Assembly: GCF_000517545.1 (NCBI RefSeq)
Contig: NZ_BAIV01000001.1
Span: 62,001-126,000 of the forward strand
DNA: 64,000 nucleotides
Reading direction: 5' to 3'
DNA from: Bacteroides reticulotermitis JCM 10512
Lineage (GTDB): Bacteria; Bacteroidota; Bacteroidia; Bacteroidales; Bacteroidaceae
Positions 1 to 7,576 of the stretch are shown one piece after another. Numbering within the stretch: position 1 is the first letter of the stretch; each line of letters opens with the position of its first letter. The translations under genes were made by a program, and so were the position numbers. The notes beneath the pieces are model-generated. The model did not search any database, had not been told where the DNA came from, and worked only from the letters and a program-made list of their open reading frames with translations.

Positions 1-425
1 GCTTTCACAATAACTGTTTGGCTCGGCAGACTGTCGGATGCGACTTACGTTCCTATTCCACTTATTGTGGTTGCTCTGAAGCCAGCTCCTGCTCCATTGT
101 AATTTCGGTTTACATGGGGTGCTTCAGCCCGACGTGAATCAAATACCTTTCGTCGGGGCTGGTACGTGTGCAGCAGAACTATCGTTCAACCAATCAGGCT
201 TCATCCTTGTGTCTGTCTTTTCCTCTCGCCATGCAGTCGCAGCTTGGTATTTAGCTGACTAATGACTTTACCGACATGCTTTTGTCACCTTTGGATTTCT
301 CCTCCAGCTAAGTCGTTGAGGATAGGTCTGTTGAACTCTAACCTAATCTCTTGCCATAGAGATATTTATTGTGTAGCCTATATGGGCGCATCGAAATCAT
401 ATCATAGGTTACGGGATGTGCTCAC
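1..425 (-). mobile_element. Group II intron, 5' part (rest lies outside the window)
   Basis: On the minus strand the reading frame of a primase is lost at base 425, where the sequence starts GTGAGC, close to the GUGYG 5' end of group II introns. The following 425 bases hold no credible protein but many short stems. One hairpin (arms 126-134 and 151-160) carries TTTGA in its loop (minus strand 143-139). That can pair with TCAAG, the last five bases of the upstream exon (430-426), as EBS1 pairs with IBS1 in domain I. The reverse transcriptase/maturase and the 3' catalytic domains would lie to the left, beyond the window. The exon split and the EBS1-like loop are seen; the assignment to group II is inferred, because domains V/VI are not visible. 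Confidence 0.6.
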
Positions 426-561
426 CTTGAAAGAAGGTGTCTTCTCCTCACGGAAAGGAGAACAATACCAGATACAGTCCCCGTGTTGTCTGACCGGGGA
501 AAATCCCATTTGCCGGAGATAATCCTCCAACGGAATGCGTTTAGCTTCTTCAATATTCATA
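426..561 (-). pseudogene. CHC2 zinc-finger DNA primase, N-terminal exon, split by the intron
   Basis: Minus-strand translation from ATG 561 gives a 45-residue start typical of primases carried by Bacteroides conjugative elements: MNIEEAK, then IPLEDYLRQMGFSPV, then His26, Cys29 and Cys33 in a CHC2-type zinc-finger setting, then EEKTPSF. Such primases lay primers on the single strand received in conjugation. The frame needs one correction: the A-run read on the minus strand at 543-540 has four bases and should have three. After Lys45 the coding sense stops and the intron begins. The gene follows the M23 peptidase gene by only 15 bases, so the two are probably one operon. If the intron splices, the protein is restored; otherwise the gene is dead. 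It is too short for a simple ORF search. Confidence 0.6.
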
Positions 562-576
562 GTATAACGGATTGGA

Positions 577-1184
577 TTAATGACTCTTTTTATAACGTGA
601 ATCCCTCAGTATCACCCATTGCAGGGGATTCTGTGGCTTTCCGTTTTTTCTCAGTTCAAAATGCAGGTGGTTGCCGGTCGCGATACCGGTATGCCCGACA
701 TTGCCAATATGCCGGCCCATGCGGACGTCGTTTCCCTTTTTCACATACATTTTACTCAAGTGCGCATACAGCGTGGAAAAGCCACCCGCATGCCGGATTT
801 CGACGTACCAGCCGTAACTGCTGCTGTACCGGGCTTCAACGACCTTCCCGTTTCCCGAAGCATAGACCGGCGTGCCATAAGGTGCGGCTATATCCACTCC
901 GGCATGGAGTACCCTTTTCTTTCTCACCGGATGCATCCTTATTCCGAAACCGGAAGAGAGGGCAAACCTCCTCCGGCTCTCATTCAAGGGGAATATAATA
1001 GGATAATCAGCCAGTACGGTTACCGGCAACCGGCTGTTTCATACGAAAGATTTTCACTGCCGGGCGGAATGGATACGCAGATGATTGAACTGAGTCCGCT
1101 TCTGAACTCCTTCGATGGGGATTGTGTAAAAGCCGGACATGACAATAAGTGACAGAACATGACAATCAATGACAACTTCTTCAT
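577..1184 (-). CDS. M23-family peptidoglycan metallopeptidase (one frameshift)
   Basis: Secreted endopeptidase that cuts peptidoglycan cross-links; in conjugative elements such enzymes open the wall for the mating apparatus. The N-terminus (MKKLSLIVMFCHLLSCPAF) is a signal peptide. The catalytic domain has the zinc-binding HAGVDIAAPYGTPV motif, a central YAHLS and the C-terminal GNHLHFEL motif, all in order. Two frames are joined at about base 1028: adding one T to a minus-strand TT gives an unbroken protein of 202 residues, with the stop at 577. The start at 1184 is chosen because it begins the signal peptide. The gene is divergent from the DUF3945 gene at 1259 and lies upstream of the primase. 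The family is sure; the exact bond cut is not. Confidence 0.85.
1140..1173. promoter_or_regulatory. Four-fold 10-bp-phased TGAC array, candidate operator
   Basis: TGACA occurs at 1140, 1150, 1160 and 1170, exactly one helical turn apart. The array lies inside the first codons of the M23 gene (opposite strand) and 119 bp before the DUF3945 start codon. A second array of the same design stands at 14604-14637, 117 bp before another start codon of the element. Tandem sites with 10-bp phasing are what side-by-side binding by a dimeric or oligomeric regulator would need. The repeat is seen; the function is inferred. Confidence 0.55.
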
Positions 1185-1258
1185 AATCAATTTATTTAAT
1201 GGCAAAGATAGTAATTTTACCCTTGCAAATGATTCATTAATCTTTAAAATTAACGTAT
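1177..1258 (+). promoter_or_regulatory. Divergent promoter region of the element operon
   Basis: This gap separates the M23 gene (minus) and the DUF3945 gene (plus). The blocks ATAGTAAT (1208-1215), TTGCA (1223-1227), GATTCATTA and ATCTTTAAAATTA occur in the same order as in the leader of the helix-turn-helix operon (14661-14720). This suggests two copies of one promoter under one control. A clean TAnnTTTG box is not present; the nearest match is TACCCTTG. Confidence 0.45.
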
Positions 1259-2401
1259 ATGGACAATGTAAACTTAGCCCCTGAAAACAACGGAGCAACT
1301 CAGGAACACGGGTATCTGATGGCGTATGACAAGAAAGAGCAGAAAGCCAAAGGAGTAAAAGGAATCGCAGCGAATGGCGAACTGGAAACGCTCGAAGCCA
1401 ATGAAGCGGACAAAGGCCAGTTCATCAAGGTGGACCAGAGAGGTAACTTCTTCACCAACTTCGGAAAGAACTTTCTCTACCATTACAACAATCCGAGACG
1501 TTACTCCTTGTACAACATCCCGAAAGAAACACCTGTAGAGCAGGCCAAAGAAAAAATAGAGGCAGCGCAGCTACCACAGAACGAAGCGGTAAGAAAAGAG
1601 CTGGCTTCGACCAGGGTGTATAACAACCACCGTTATAATGAACGGGAAATCAATTGGGAACAGGCTGCCAGATATGGCATTACCCCGGATGTCCTGAAAA
1701 ATTCGAAGGACAGTCTTGAAAGGATGTTGCAAGGGAAATCTTCCGCTGTAGCCTTCCATATAGCCAAACCTTCCGAGCTGGGTCGTGAAAGTGGTGATGC
1801 TAAACTCTCCCTGTTCCGTGATGAGAATGGTGTGGTCAAGTTTGACATCCATTATATCCGTCAGGCTCCCAAAGTGGGTGAAGATTACAGGGGATACACA
1901 TTGACGGAGGCCGATCTCAAGACATTGAACCAGACCGGCAACCTGGGTAAAACAGTCGACATGGTCATTGATTACCGTACCAAGGAAACCAAGCCCTGCT
2001 ACCTTTCCAAAGATCCGGTGACGAATGAATTGTTCCACATGCCCGTGGAGCAGGCACGCGTTCCCCGCAAGGTGAAAGATTATACGCTTTCCCCATCAGA
2101 ATACGAAGCTGCCTTACGTGGCGAGGAAGTGCCGATCCGTTTCAAGTCCAATAACGGGAACTATTATACCACCTCCATCCAGATGAGCGCCGCCGAGCGG
2201 GGTGTTGAATTCCTCTGGGAAAGAAGCACCAAGAAGCTGGAAGAGGGGCAAAAACAGGAGCAGCAGCAAAACAGTAACGGAGAACAGCAGGTTAACGGGC
2301 TAGTACAAACAGCCGGAAAGCCTTTGAATAAAGAAGAAGCCTCCCGGCAAGCGGAAAAGAAAACACGCACCCGCAAGCCGACCATAACCCCTAAAATGTA
2401 A
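1259..2401 (+). CDS. DUF3945/DUF4099-type conjugative element protein
   Basis: Protein of 380 residues of the type found next to topoisomerase genes in Bacteroides conjugative transposons; its molecular role is not known. Visible features are an N-terminal segment with YDKKEQKAKGVKGI, a middle part with INWEQAARYGI followed by VLKNSKDSLERMLQGKSS (the usual DUF4099 look), and a DUF3945-like part with YRGYTLTEADLKTLNQTGNLGK and FKSNNGNYYTTSIQMSAAERGVEFLW read in shorter pieces. The C-terminus is a Gln-rich stretch followed by a basic tail ending TITPKM, which resembles the tails of the following genes. No signal peptide is seen. It starts the long plus-strand operon; the next gene begins 4 bases after its stop. 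Confidence 0.75.
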   Translation: MDNVNLAPENNGATQEHGYLMAYDKKEQKAKGVKGIAANGELETLEANEADKGQFIKVDQRGNFFTNFGKNFLYHYNNPRRYSLYNIPKETPVEQAKEKIEAAQLPQNEAVRKELASTRVYNNHRYNEREINWEQAARYGITPDVLKNSKDSLERMLQGKSSAVAFHIAKPSELGRESGDAKLSLFRDENGVVKFDIHYIRQAPKVGEDYRGYTLTEADLKTLNQTGNLGKTVDMVIDYRTKETKPCYLSKDPVTNELFHMPVEQARVPRKVKDYTLSPSEYEAALRGEEVPIRFKSNNGNYYTTSIQMSAAERGVEFLWERSTKKLEEGQKQEQQQNSNGEQQVNGLVQTAGKPLNKEEASRQAEKKTRTRKPTITPKM

Positions 2402-2405
2402 TAAT

Positions 2406-3829
2406 ATGGCAACCTATGTTTCTGATGCCCCCAAGTTATTGGACGAGCTTTTCAGGAAAGAGGGTGAAGGCTTCCTCCTTGTCGGTTATGAAACCGGCAA
2501 GGAGAAACCCCATGCGGAATCCTCCTATATGCTCTATCCTGCCGATCCCGACAGGCAAGACCCAGTCTATACGTTCATGGCTCTGTTCAGCAGGGAATCA
2601 ATAAAAGCCAAACATGCCGCTTTCGTACCGGATACCCGGCTGGAAATCTACTCATTCCCAAAAATGACGGATGTGCCTGTCCTCACAGGGGATATTTCCA
2701 AGAAAGAATATATCTCCCGGATCTTTCTGCCTATATCCGGGAGAAGGGGCTGGCTCCCCTGATAAGCACCAATCTAAGGAATGTACTGTTTGCACAATCA
2801 CGCAGCGACATCCTCATGGAATCCGGCGAGCTGCCCAAGTTGACGGCAGAGCAATTGGACGGACTACTCCAGTTTCACAGGAAGCAGGATGAACGGGCTG
2901 TCCGATATGACTATAACCCGGTTTATAAATTACCCTTGCATGCTGTGGAAACTTCCAAAGGAATCGTGTTCTTCAGTGATACCCAAACTGGACGGGACGG
3001 ATTAAAAAGTTTTTATCAGCAACTATCCGGCAACTATTTCCGGGTTCATAGTGAACCCGGCCCCGTCAGGCAATACCAGGTCAACAGGCTGTCCGACGAT
3101 ATCTGTCCCTTGGTGGATGCTTGTTACCGGAAGAACCCTCAAAACGGGAAAGGGGAATATGACTTTGATGAAACCATCTTCTCAAAAGATACGTTCCGTG
3201 ACCGGAACCGGTGGAGGCAGACATTTGAAACGAATATGGAGCCGACCGCTTCTGAATTCCTTCGCCTGACTGAATTTTCAGGATGCCCTGCAAGCCGTAA
3301 CAATGCGGATATCAGCAAACTGTTGTATCTGATAGAAAACGGATTCAAGCGTGACCTTGTGGCTGATCCGGCTTTCGGATATCGGAATGTATTTCAAGAA
3401 TATGTCACCCGGATAGACAACTGCATCAACGGACAATCCTCCGGTCTGAATTTGGCTGATGTACTGGATGAAATGCGCCAGAAAGCGGAGAATATCCTCC
3501 AAACGGAATTCGATGTAAGGGGACACCGTACATTGGAAAGGGCATTGAATGACAAAAGCGTCCCGTTTCTCATTGGTGGAACCGATGCCGTCCAGGCCAT
3601 GAGACAAGCCCTGCTGGAAGGCAAATGGATCTACTCTTCCAAAATATCCGAATCAATGCCCGGTTTGCACTTTCTCCATGCCGACAAGAAATGTAACCGG
3701 GTAATGGCATACTCCAAACCTCCGGCAGGCAAAGCTGTGTATCAGGAGAAAAACGGCAGAATCATCCCATATACCGCCGCTTTGAAAAAAGAAACAAAAA
3801 CGAAAAAGAACAATTCCCCTAAATTATAA
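2406..3829 (+). CDS. Unknown element protein, paralog 1 of the module family (one frameshift)
   Basis: I do not recognise a known family. After adding one G to the GG at 2719-2720 the frame runs unbroken for 474 residues. Three parts recur in its neighbours: an N-terminal domain; the module HAVETSKGIVFF followed by a Tyr/Phe-rich stretch ending SGNYF; an MEPTASEFLRL helix-like part followed by IENGF; and a C-terminal ILQTEFDVRGHRTLERAL block. It ends in a Lys-rich tail (KKETKTKKNNSPKL). There is no signal peptide or membrane segment, so it is probably cytoplasmic or delivered with DNA. It overlaps neither neighbour and is spaced by 4 bases on both sides, so it is certainly co-transcribed with them. 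Confidence 0.7.
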
Positions 3830-3833
3830 AATT

Positions 3834-4648
3834 ATGAAGCAACCCGAACAATCCTATACAGCCATAGAAACCGCTGACGGCTTTTTGTTCTTCACCCATA
3901 CGGCGGAAGGCAGGCAAACATGCGGAAATTCCTGCAGCTTGTGGCGGACCATTACTTTGATCCCCATTTCAACCTCGGTCCCGTCCATGTTTACAGGGCA
4001 GAAAGCATCCTCCGACAGGGGCCGTCTGTCAATCCGGGCGGGAACCTGTTCACTGAATATCCTTACCTGAAGATGGACAGACTCCCAAAGATGGAGCTGG
4101 CATACCGTAATGAGATGAAGCCTACCCCGGAAGATTTCCGCAGTTTCTGCCACAATGCGCACTGTGACATCAGCCACCGCAACTGTAATATTATTGATGC
4201 GTTGGATGCGATGGCGGACAAGGAACGCACAGTTACCGAACTCTCCCGTCGACCCGCGACACCGGAAATACGTGAACAGATAGAGGAAAACAGCCGTGAT
4301 AAGGACGAGCTGGATAAACTCCTCAAGCGGTTCTACGACGTACGCGGACACCGGACGGTCGAAAGGATTCTCAGTGACCCGATGGACAGTGTCATGGTAG
4401 ACGGTGTTCGCCTCTTTACCCCTCACCGGCAGGTATTGCAGGCGGGACATGTGCTCTTTCTGCCCGCAGAGGCAAGGGACAACCCGTCCCATTCCTATGC
4501 ATGGGTGAACGGGGATTTCTCCCGGATCGTATTCTCTAAAGAACCGCCTGCAAACAAGCAGGTATTCAAGTTGAAAGCGGTTATCGAAAAGGCTTTGGAT
4601 AAAAAGCGGGACGTGAAAAAGAAAAAACACACCCACCCTAAACTGTAG
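3834..4648 (+). CDS. Unknown element protein, paralog 2, short form (one frameshift)
   Basis: Unrecognised protein of 271 residues once one A is added to the AAA at 3916-3918. It lacks the long N-terminal domain of its neighbours and starts almost at once with the shared module: TAIETADGFLFF, then KFLQLVADHYFDPH. It goes on with MKPTPEDFRSF, an acidic helical stretch, and FYDVRGHRTVERILSDPM, then a C-terminal domain with VDGVRLFTPHRQVLQAGHVL that matches the ends of paralogs 1 and 3. The tail is KKRDVKKKKHTHPKL. It begins 4 bases after paralog 1 and ends 4 bases before paralog 3. Confidence 0.7.
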
Positions 4649-4652
4649 AAAC

Positions 4653-6116
4653 ATGGACAAGAGAGACCAAATGGAAAATTCATTTTTCGACCCCGAAAGA
4701 CCGGGCAGTATATTCATTGCGATAGACCGGTATCACCATTATACACCGTTACCGGGCAACTCACTCAGGTTCGTCAAAGGAAACCAAAGGGAGATAACGG
4801 ATGCTGCCTTTCATAAGTTCCTGTCGGACAATGTCAACGAAGTCAAAAGCTGTACGTATGTGCCGGATGTGGAGATGGTACAGTATGACCTGAATTGGAT
4901 GAGGGATGTGCCGTCACCGGATACACACATGCCTTTGGACAAGTATATCCGGCAGGAGCTGTTGCCTTACTTGCAGCGGAGCTTCCAGTCCCCTTCCCGT
5001 CAGATCTCACTGCCGGACGCCGTCTACTGCTCCAGATATAAAGGAGATACCGATTGCAGCATCCTGAAAAAGTATTTCGTGCAGGAAGCCGATTATATGA
5101 GTTTCCGCAGATCCCAGGACGAAAGGCAGAAAATCTACCGGGGAGAGGCGAATTTCCGGACACCGCTGAAAGTGGTGGAGAATGACTTCGGGTATCTGAT
5201 ATTCTCCGGCAATGAAATCGGAAAAGAAGGATTCAGGGAATGTTTGCAGCATATCATCGACCATTACTTCGATCCGCATTACGACATCGGCCATCTGGGA
5301 GTCTATGAATATCCGTATGTAACGGAAGAGCTGGCAGCCCATATTGACGCATCTTACCGGATCGACCATGCCCGGCAGCTGAATAATTCTTTTGAATTCC
5401 AGCGTGAGAACCACGCGCCCCAGTCCAAATTGCCGGACAAGTTTATTAATGGGCTGACTCCTCTATTTTACAGCCCGATGGAAACGACGGCTGGCGGATT
5501 TATGGAACTGCTTGACAAATTCCATTTCGATCCGGACGTACGCGCGCAAATCAGCCCTTCCAACCGGGATATTTACCGGCTGCTGACCGTGATGAAGAAC
5601 GGTTATGTGAATATTCATGAGCAGCCGTTCACCTACTTTAAGGAGCTACTGCCAGTTGCCCGGAAACTCGAAAGGATAACGCAGGTACGATCAGCGGCTG
5701 ATTTCGATAGGAAGGAATTCAAACAAGCCTCCATGGAAATCCGGGAGGCCGCCGACAGCATTCTGAAAAGGGATTTCGATGTGAGGGGGCACCGTTCCCT
5801 CAAGAACATGCTGGATGATCCGATGGTGGAATTTACCGTGGGGAACCGGAGGCTGAATGACGTGCAGAAATCAGTATTGTCTTCCGGTTATGCGCTTTAT
5901 ATCCCGGAGAACAACCGGGAAGCGGTCAGACACCTGCAATACTGCATGGCGGACTTCGGTCAGAACCGGATGCAGAACTCATCCGAGCCTTTTCCCGTCA
6001 AGACCTATACCTTGAAAGAGGGACTTCTCCATCCGCTACCCACGGATATAAATAAAAAGCCGAGGGCCGTCAAAAAGCCGGAGAACCAAAAACGACATAC
6101 GAACCGTTTAAAATAA
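4653..6116 (+). CDS. Unknown element protein, paralog 3 of the module family
   Basis: Intact protein of 487 residues, no recognised family. Its N-terminal part (about residues 1-165) includes SIFIAIDRYHHYTPLPGNSL and resembles the N-terminus of paralog 1. The shared module follows (VVENDFGYLIFS, then CLQHIIDHYFDPHYDIG), then METTAGGFMELL, DIYRLLTVMKNGYVN, and the ILKRDFDVRGHRSLKNML block, then a C-terminal domain with VGNRRLNDVQKSVLSSGYAL. The basic tail reads RAVKKPENQKRHTNRLK. There is no signal peptide or transmembrane segment. As the longest intact copy of the full layout it is the best reference sequence for the family. Confidence 0.75.
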   Translation: MDKRDQMENSFFDPERPGSIFIAIDRYHHYTPLPGNSLRFVKGNQREITDAAFHKFLSDNVNEVKSCTYVPDVEMVQYDLNWMRDVPSPDTHMPLDKYIRQELLPYLQRSFQSPSRQISLPDAVYCSRYKGDTDCSILKKYFVQEADYMSFRRSQDERQKIYRGEANFRTPLKVVENDFGYLIFSGNEIGKEGFRECLQHIIDHYFDPHYDIGHLGVYEYPYVTEELAAHIDASYRIDHARQLNNSFEFQRENHAPQSKLPDKFINGLTPLFYSPMETTAGGFMELLDKFHFDPDVRAQISPSNRDIYRLLTVMKNGYVNIHEQPFTYFKELLPVARKLERITQVRSAADFDRKEFKQASMEIREAADSILKRDFDVRGHRSLKNMLDDPMVEFTVGNRRLNDVQKSVLSSGYALYIPENNREAVRHLQYCMADFGQNRMQNSSEPFPVKTYTLKEGLLHPLPTDINKKPRAVKKPENQKRHTNRLK

Positions 6117-6127
6117 TAACAGGAAAT

Positions 6128-6436
6128 ATGATACCTAAAAGTCAGATTTGTATCGGGGCACGGATTGTAGAGAACGATCCGGAAGAACAGGCCCCCGTTC
6201 CCTATAAAGGGAAAGTCATCGCCATCAAGGAAACCGGAAAAGGAGAAATGGGCTACTTTGTCCGCATCCGGCTGAATGACGAATCCATGAAACAAAAAAG
6301 AATCTCCCTTTGCTGTCCGGACAAGATCATGGTCTGTTTTCCATGAGCCATAGACTTGGAGAAGAAGCAGAAGGTGGAGCATAAGATAAAAAAGGAAAAA
6401 GCTCCCGGCCCGTCGAAAGGGCGTAAACTCTCTTAA
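6128..6436 (+). CDS. Small unknown basic-tailed protein with an in-frame TGA
   Basis: The frame from ATG 6128 meets TGA at 6344-6346 after 72 residues, but the same frame goes on for 30 more codons to TAA at 6434. It gives AIDLEKKQKVEHKIKKEK and the tail APGPSKGRKLS. The lysine-rich end is of the same type as the tails of the surrounding proteins, so the gene most likely reads through or has suffered a point change. The folded part (GARIVENDPEE, YKGKVIAI, YFVRIRLND) looks like a small all-beta domain. It does not carry the module of its neighbours. If TGA is a true stop, the product is 72 residues without tail. Confidence 0.55.
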
Positions 6437-6462
6437 TCATTCACTTTATAAATCAGAAGAAC

Positions 6463-7557
6463 ATGAATACAAACGATACCATTCTTTTTAATGTAAACGA
6501 CAGGCTGGGCAAAGTGGTTGATTACAGCCATATATCCGGAGAGAACCAGGATATGCTGTGCGGCAATTACCTGCGGGAGCAGGCGGAACTCGCACTGGGC
6601 GGGACCTATATTCCGGAAGAAACCATCTATTGCCTCCAAATAGACAAAGACATCGATATGGATACTCCTTCCGTCATACATGAAGTCATGTATAACGGGG
6701 AATTGGAGGAACTCCCTTCCATTTCGCTCAGGAGCCTTGTTTTCGCCCATGAAATCTCTGCAAGGGGATTACCCATACACATGTTTGATACGGTTGCTCT
6801 GCTGGAAAGGATAAATGACAGTGCCGACACGGCAAAAGTACTGGAGGCATACATACACTATCATTCGGAAAAGATGGACAATACCCAGGAGAGAACCGTT
6901 ACCGCCATACAAAGCGGGAACGGTGTGCTTTTATTCGATGATACCGGAAGGGGAATCCAATGCATGGAACGGTATCTGCAATATCTGGCAGACAATTATT
7001 TCTCACCGGCATTGAGAGGTGTTGACTCCCTTGAGATCTATTATTTCAGCACCGCCAACAATATCATAGTGGAAGATTCCAGACAATGCGCCGCCATGTT
7101 CACACCGGAGATGCCACACTGTTTCATCCCCTCGGAAGCTGTCTATTATCCAAAGGATCTCATGAAAGACCATTCTCCATCCGTCCGGTGTTCCATGAAA
7201 CCCGACAAAAGCGATTATGATAATTTCTTAAGCAGGTTCAATCTGGATAGAAGCGAACTCATGACGGATATTGCCCGTCTGGATGAAATCTACAAGAATG
7301 GCATTGACATCTCCAAACCCGGCTACGGGTTTATCCATGAAAACAGCTTTGAGAAAATACTGGATAAACTGACGCACTCCTACTTGAAAAAATCGGAGCA
7401 TTCACCACTTTCCGAGGCCCTCCAAAAAACGGCAAAGGATGTGGCCGGAAGAATCTTGCAAACAGAATACAATGTCCGGGGATACGAGCCTTCCAACCCG
7501 GAAAAGAAGGAAGCGAAAAAAGAAGCAAGAAAGAAATCCGGATCAATCAAATTATAA
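6463..7557 (+). CDS. Unknown element protein, paralog 4 of the module family
   Basis: Intact protein of 364 residues. The N-terminal 140 residues (with VVDYSHISGENQDML and SLRSLVFAHEISARGLPIH) differ from the other copies. Some of this stretch recalls small proteins annotated as hypothetical in Bacteroides elements. The shared module begins near residue 145: TAIQSGNGVLLF, then RYLQYLADNYFSPAL and SLEIYYF. The second part is shorter (MKPDKSDYDNFLSRF, DEIYKNGIDI), and the third is reduced to ILQTEYNVRGYEPSNPEK, after which the protein ends in KKEARKKSGSIKL. So it lacks the C-terminal domain of paralogs 1-3. It begins 26 bases after the small gene and lies 19 bases before paralog 5. Confidence 0.7.
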   Translation: MNTNDTILFNVNDRLGKVVDYSHISGENQDMLCGNYLREQAELALGGTYIPEETIYCLQIDKDIDMDTPSVIHEVMYNGELEELPSISLRSLVFAHEISARGLPIHMFDTVALLERINDSADTAKVLEAYIHYHSEKMDNTQERTVTAIQSGNGVLLFDDTGRGIQCMERYLQYLADNYFSPALRGVDSLEIYYFSTANNIIVEDSRQCAAMFTPEMPHCFIPSEAVYYPKDLMKDHSPSVRCSMKPDKSDYDNFLSRFNLDRSELMTDIARLDEIYKNGIDISKPGYGFIHENSFEKILDKLTHSYLKKSEHSPLSEALQKTAKDVAGRILQTEYNVRGYEPSNPEKKEAKKEARKKSGSIKL

Positions 7558-7576
7558 TCATTAATAAAGAAAAAAC

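Noticed and set aside
483..1152. Two plus-strand frames of 171 and 177 codons
   Set aside because: Both are antisense to the M23 gene, which shows its metal-binding motifs in order; the translations look random.
3854..4717. Open frame of 287 codons on the minus strand
   Set aside because: Antisense to paralog 2 and the start of paralog 3; codon composition and tightly packed plus-strand genes make it a shadow.
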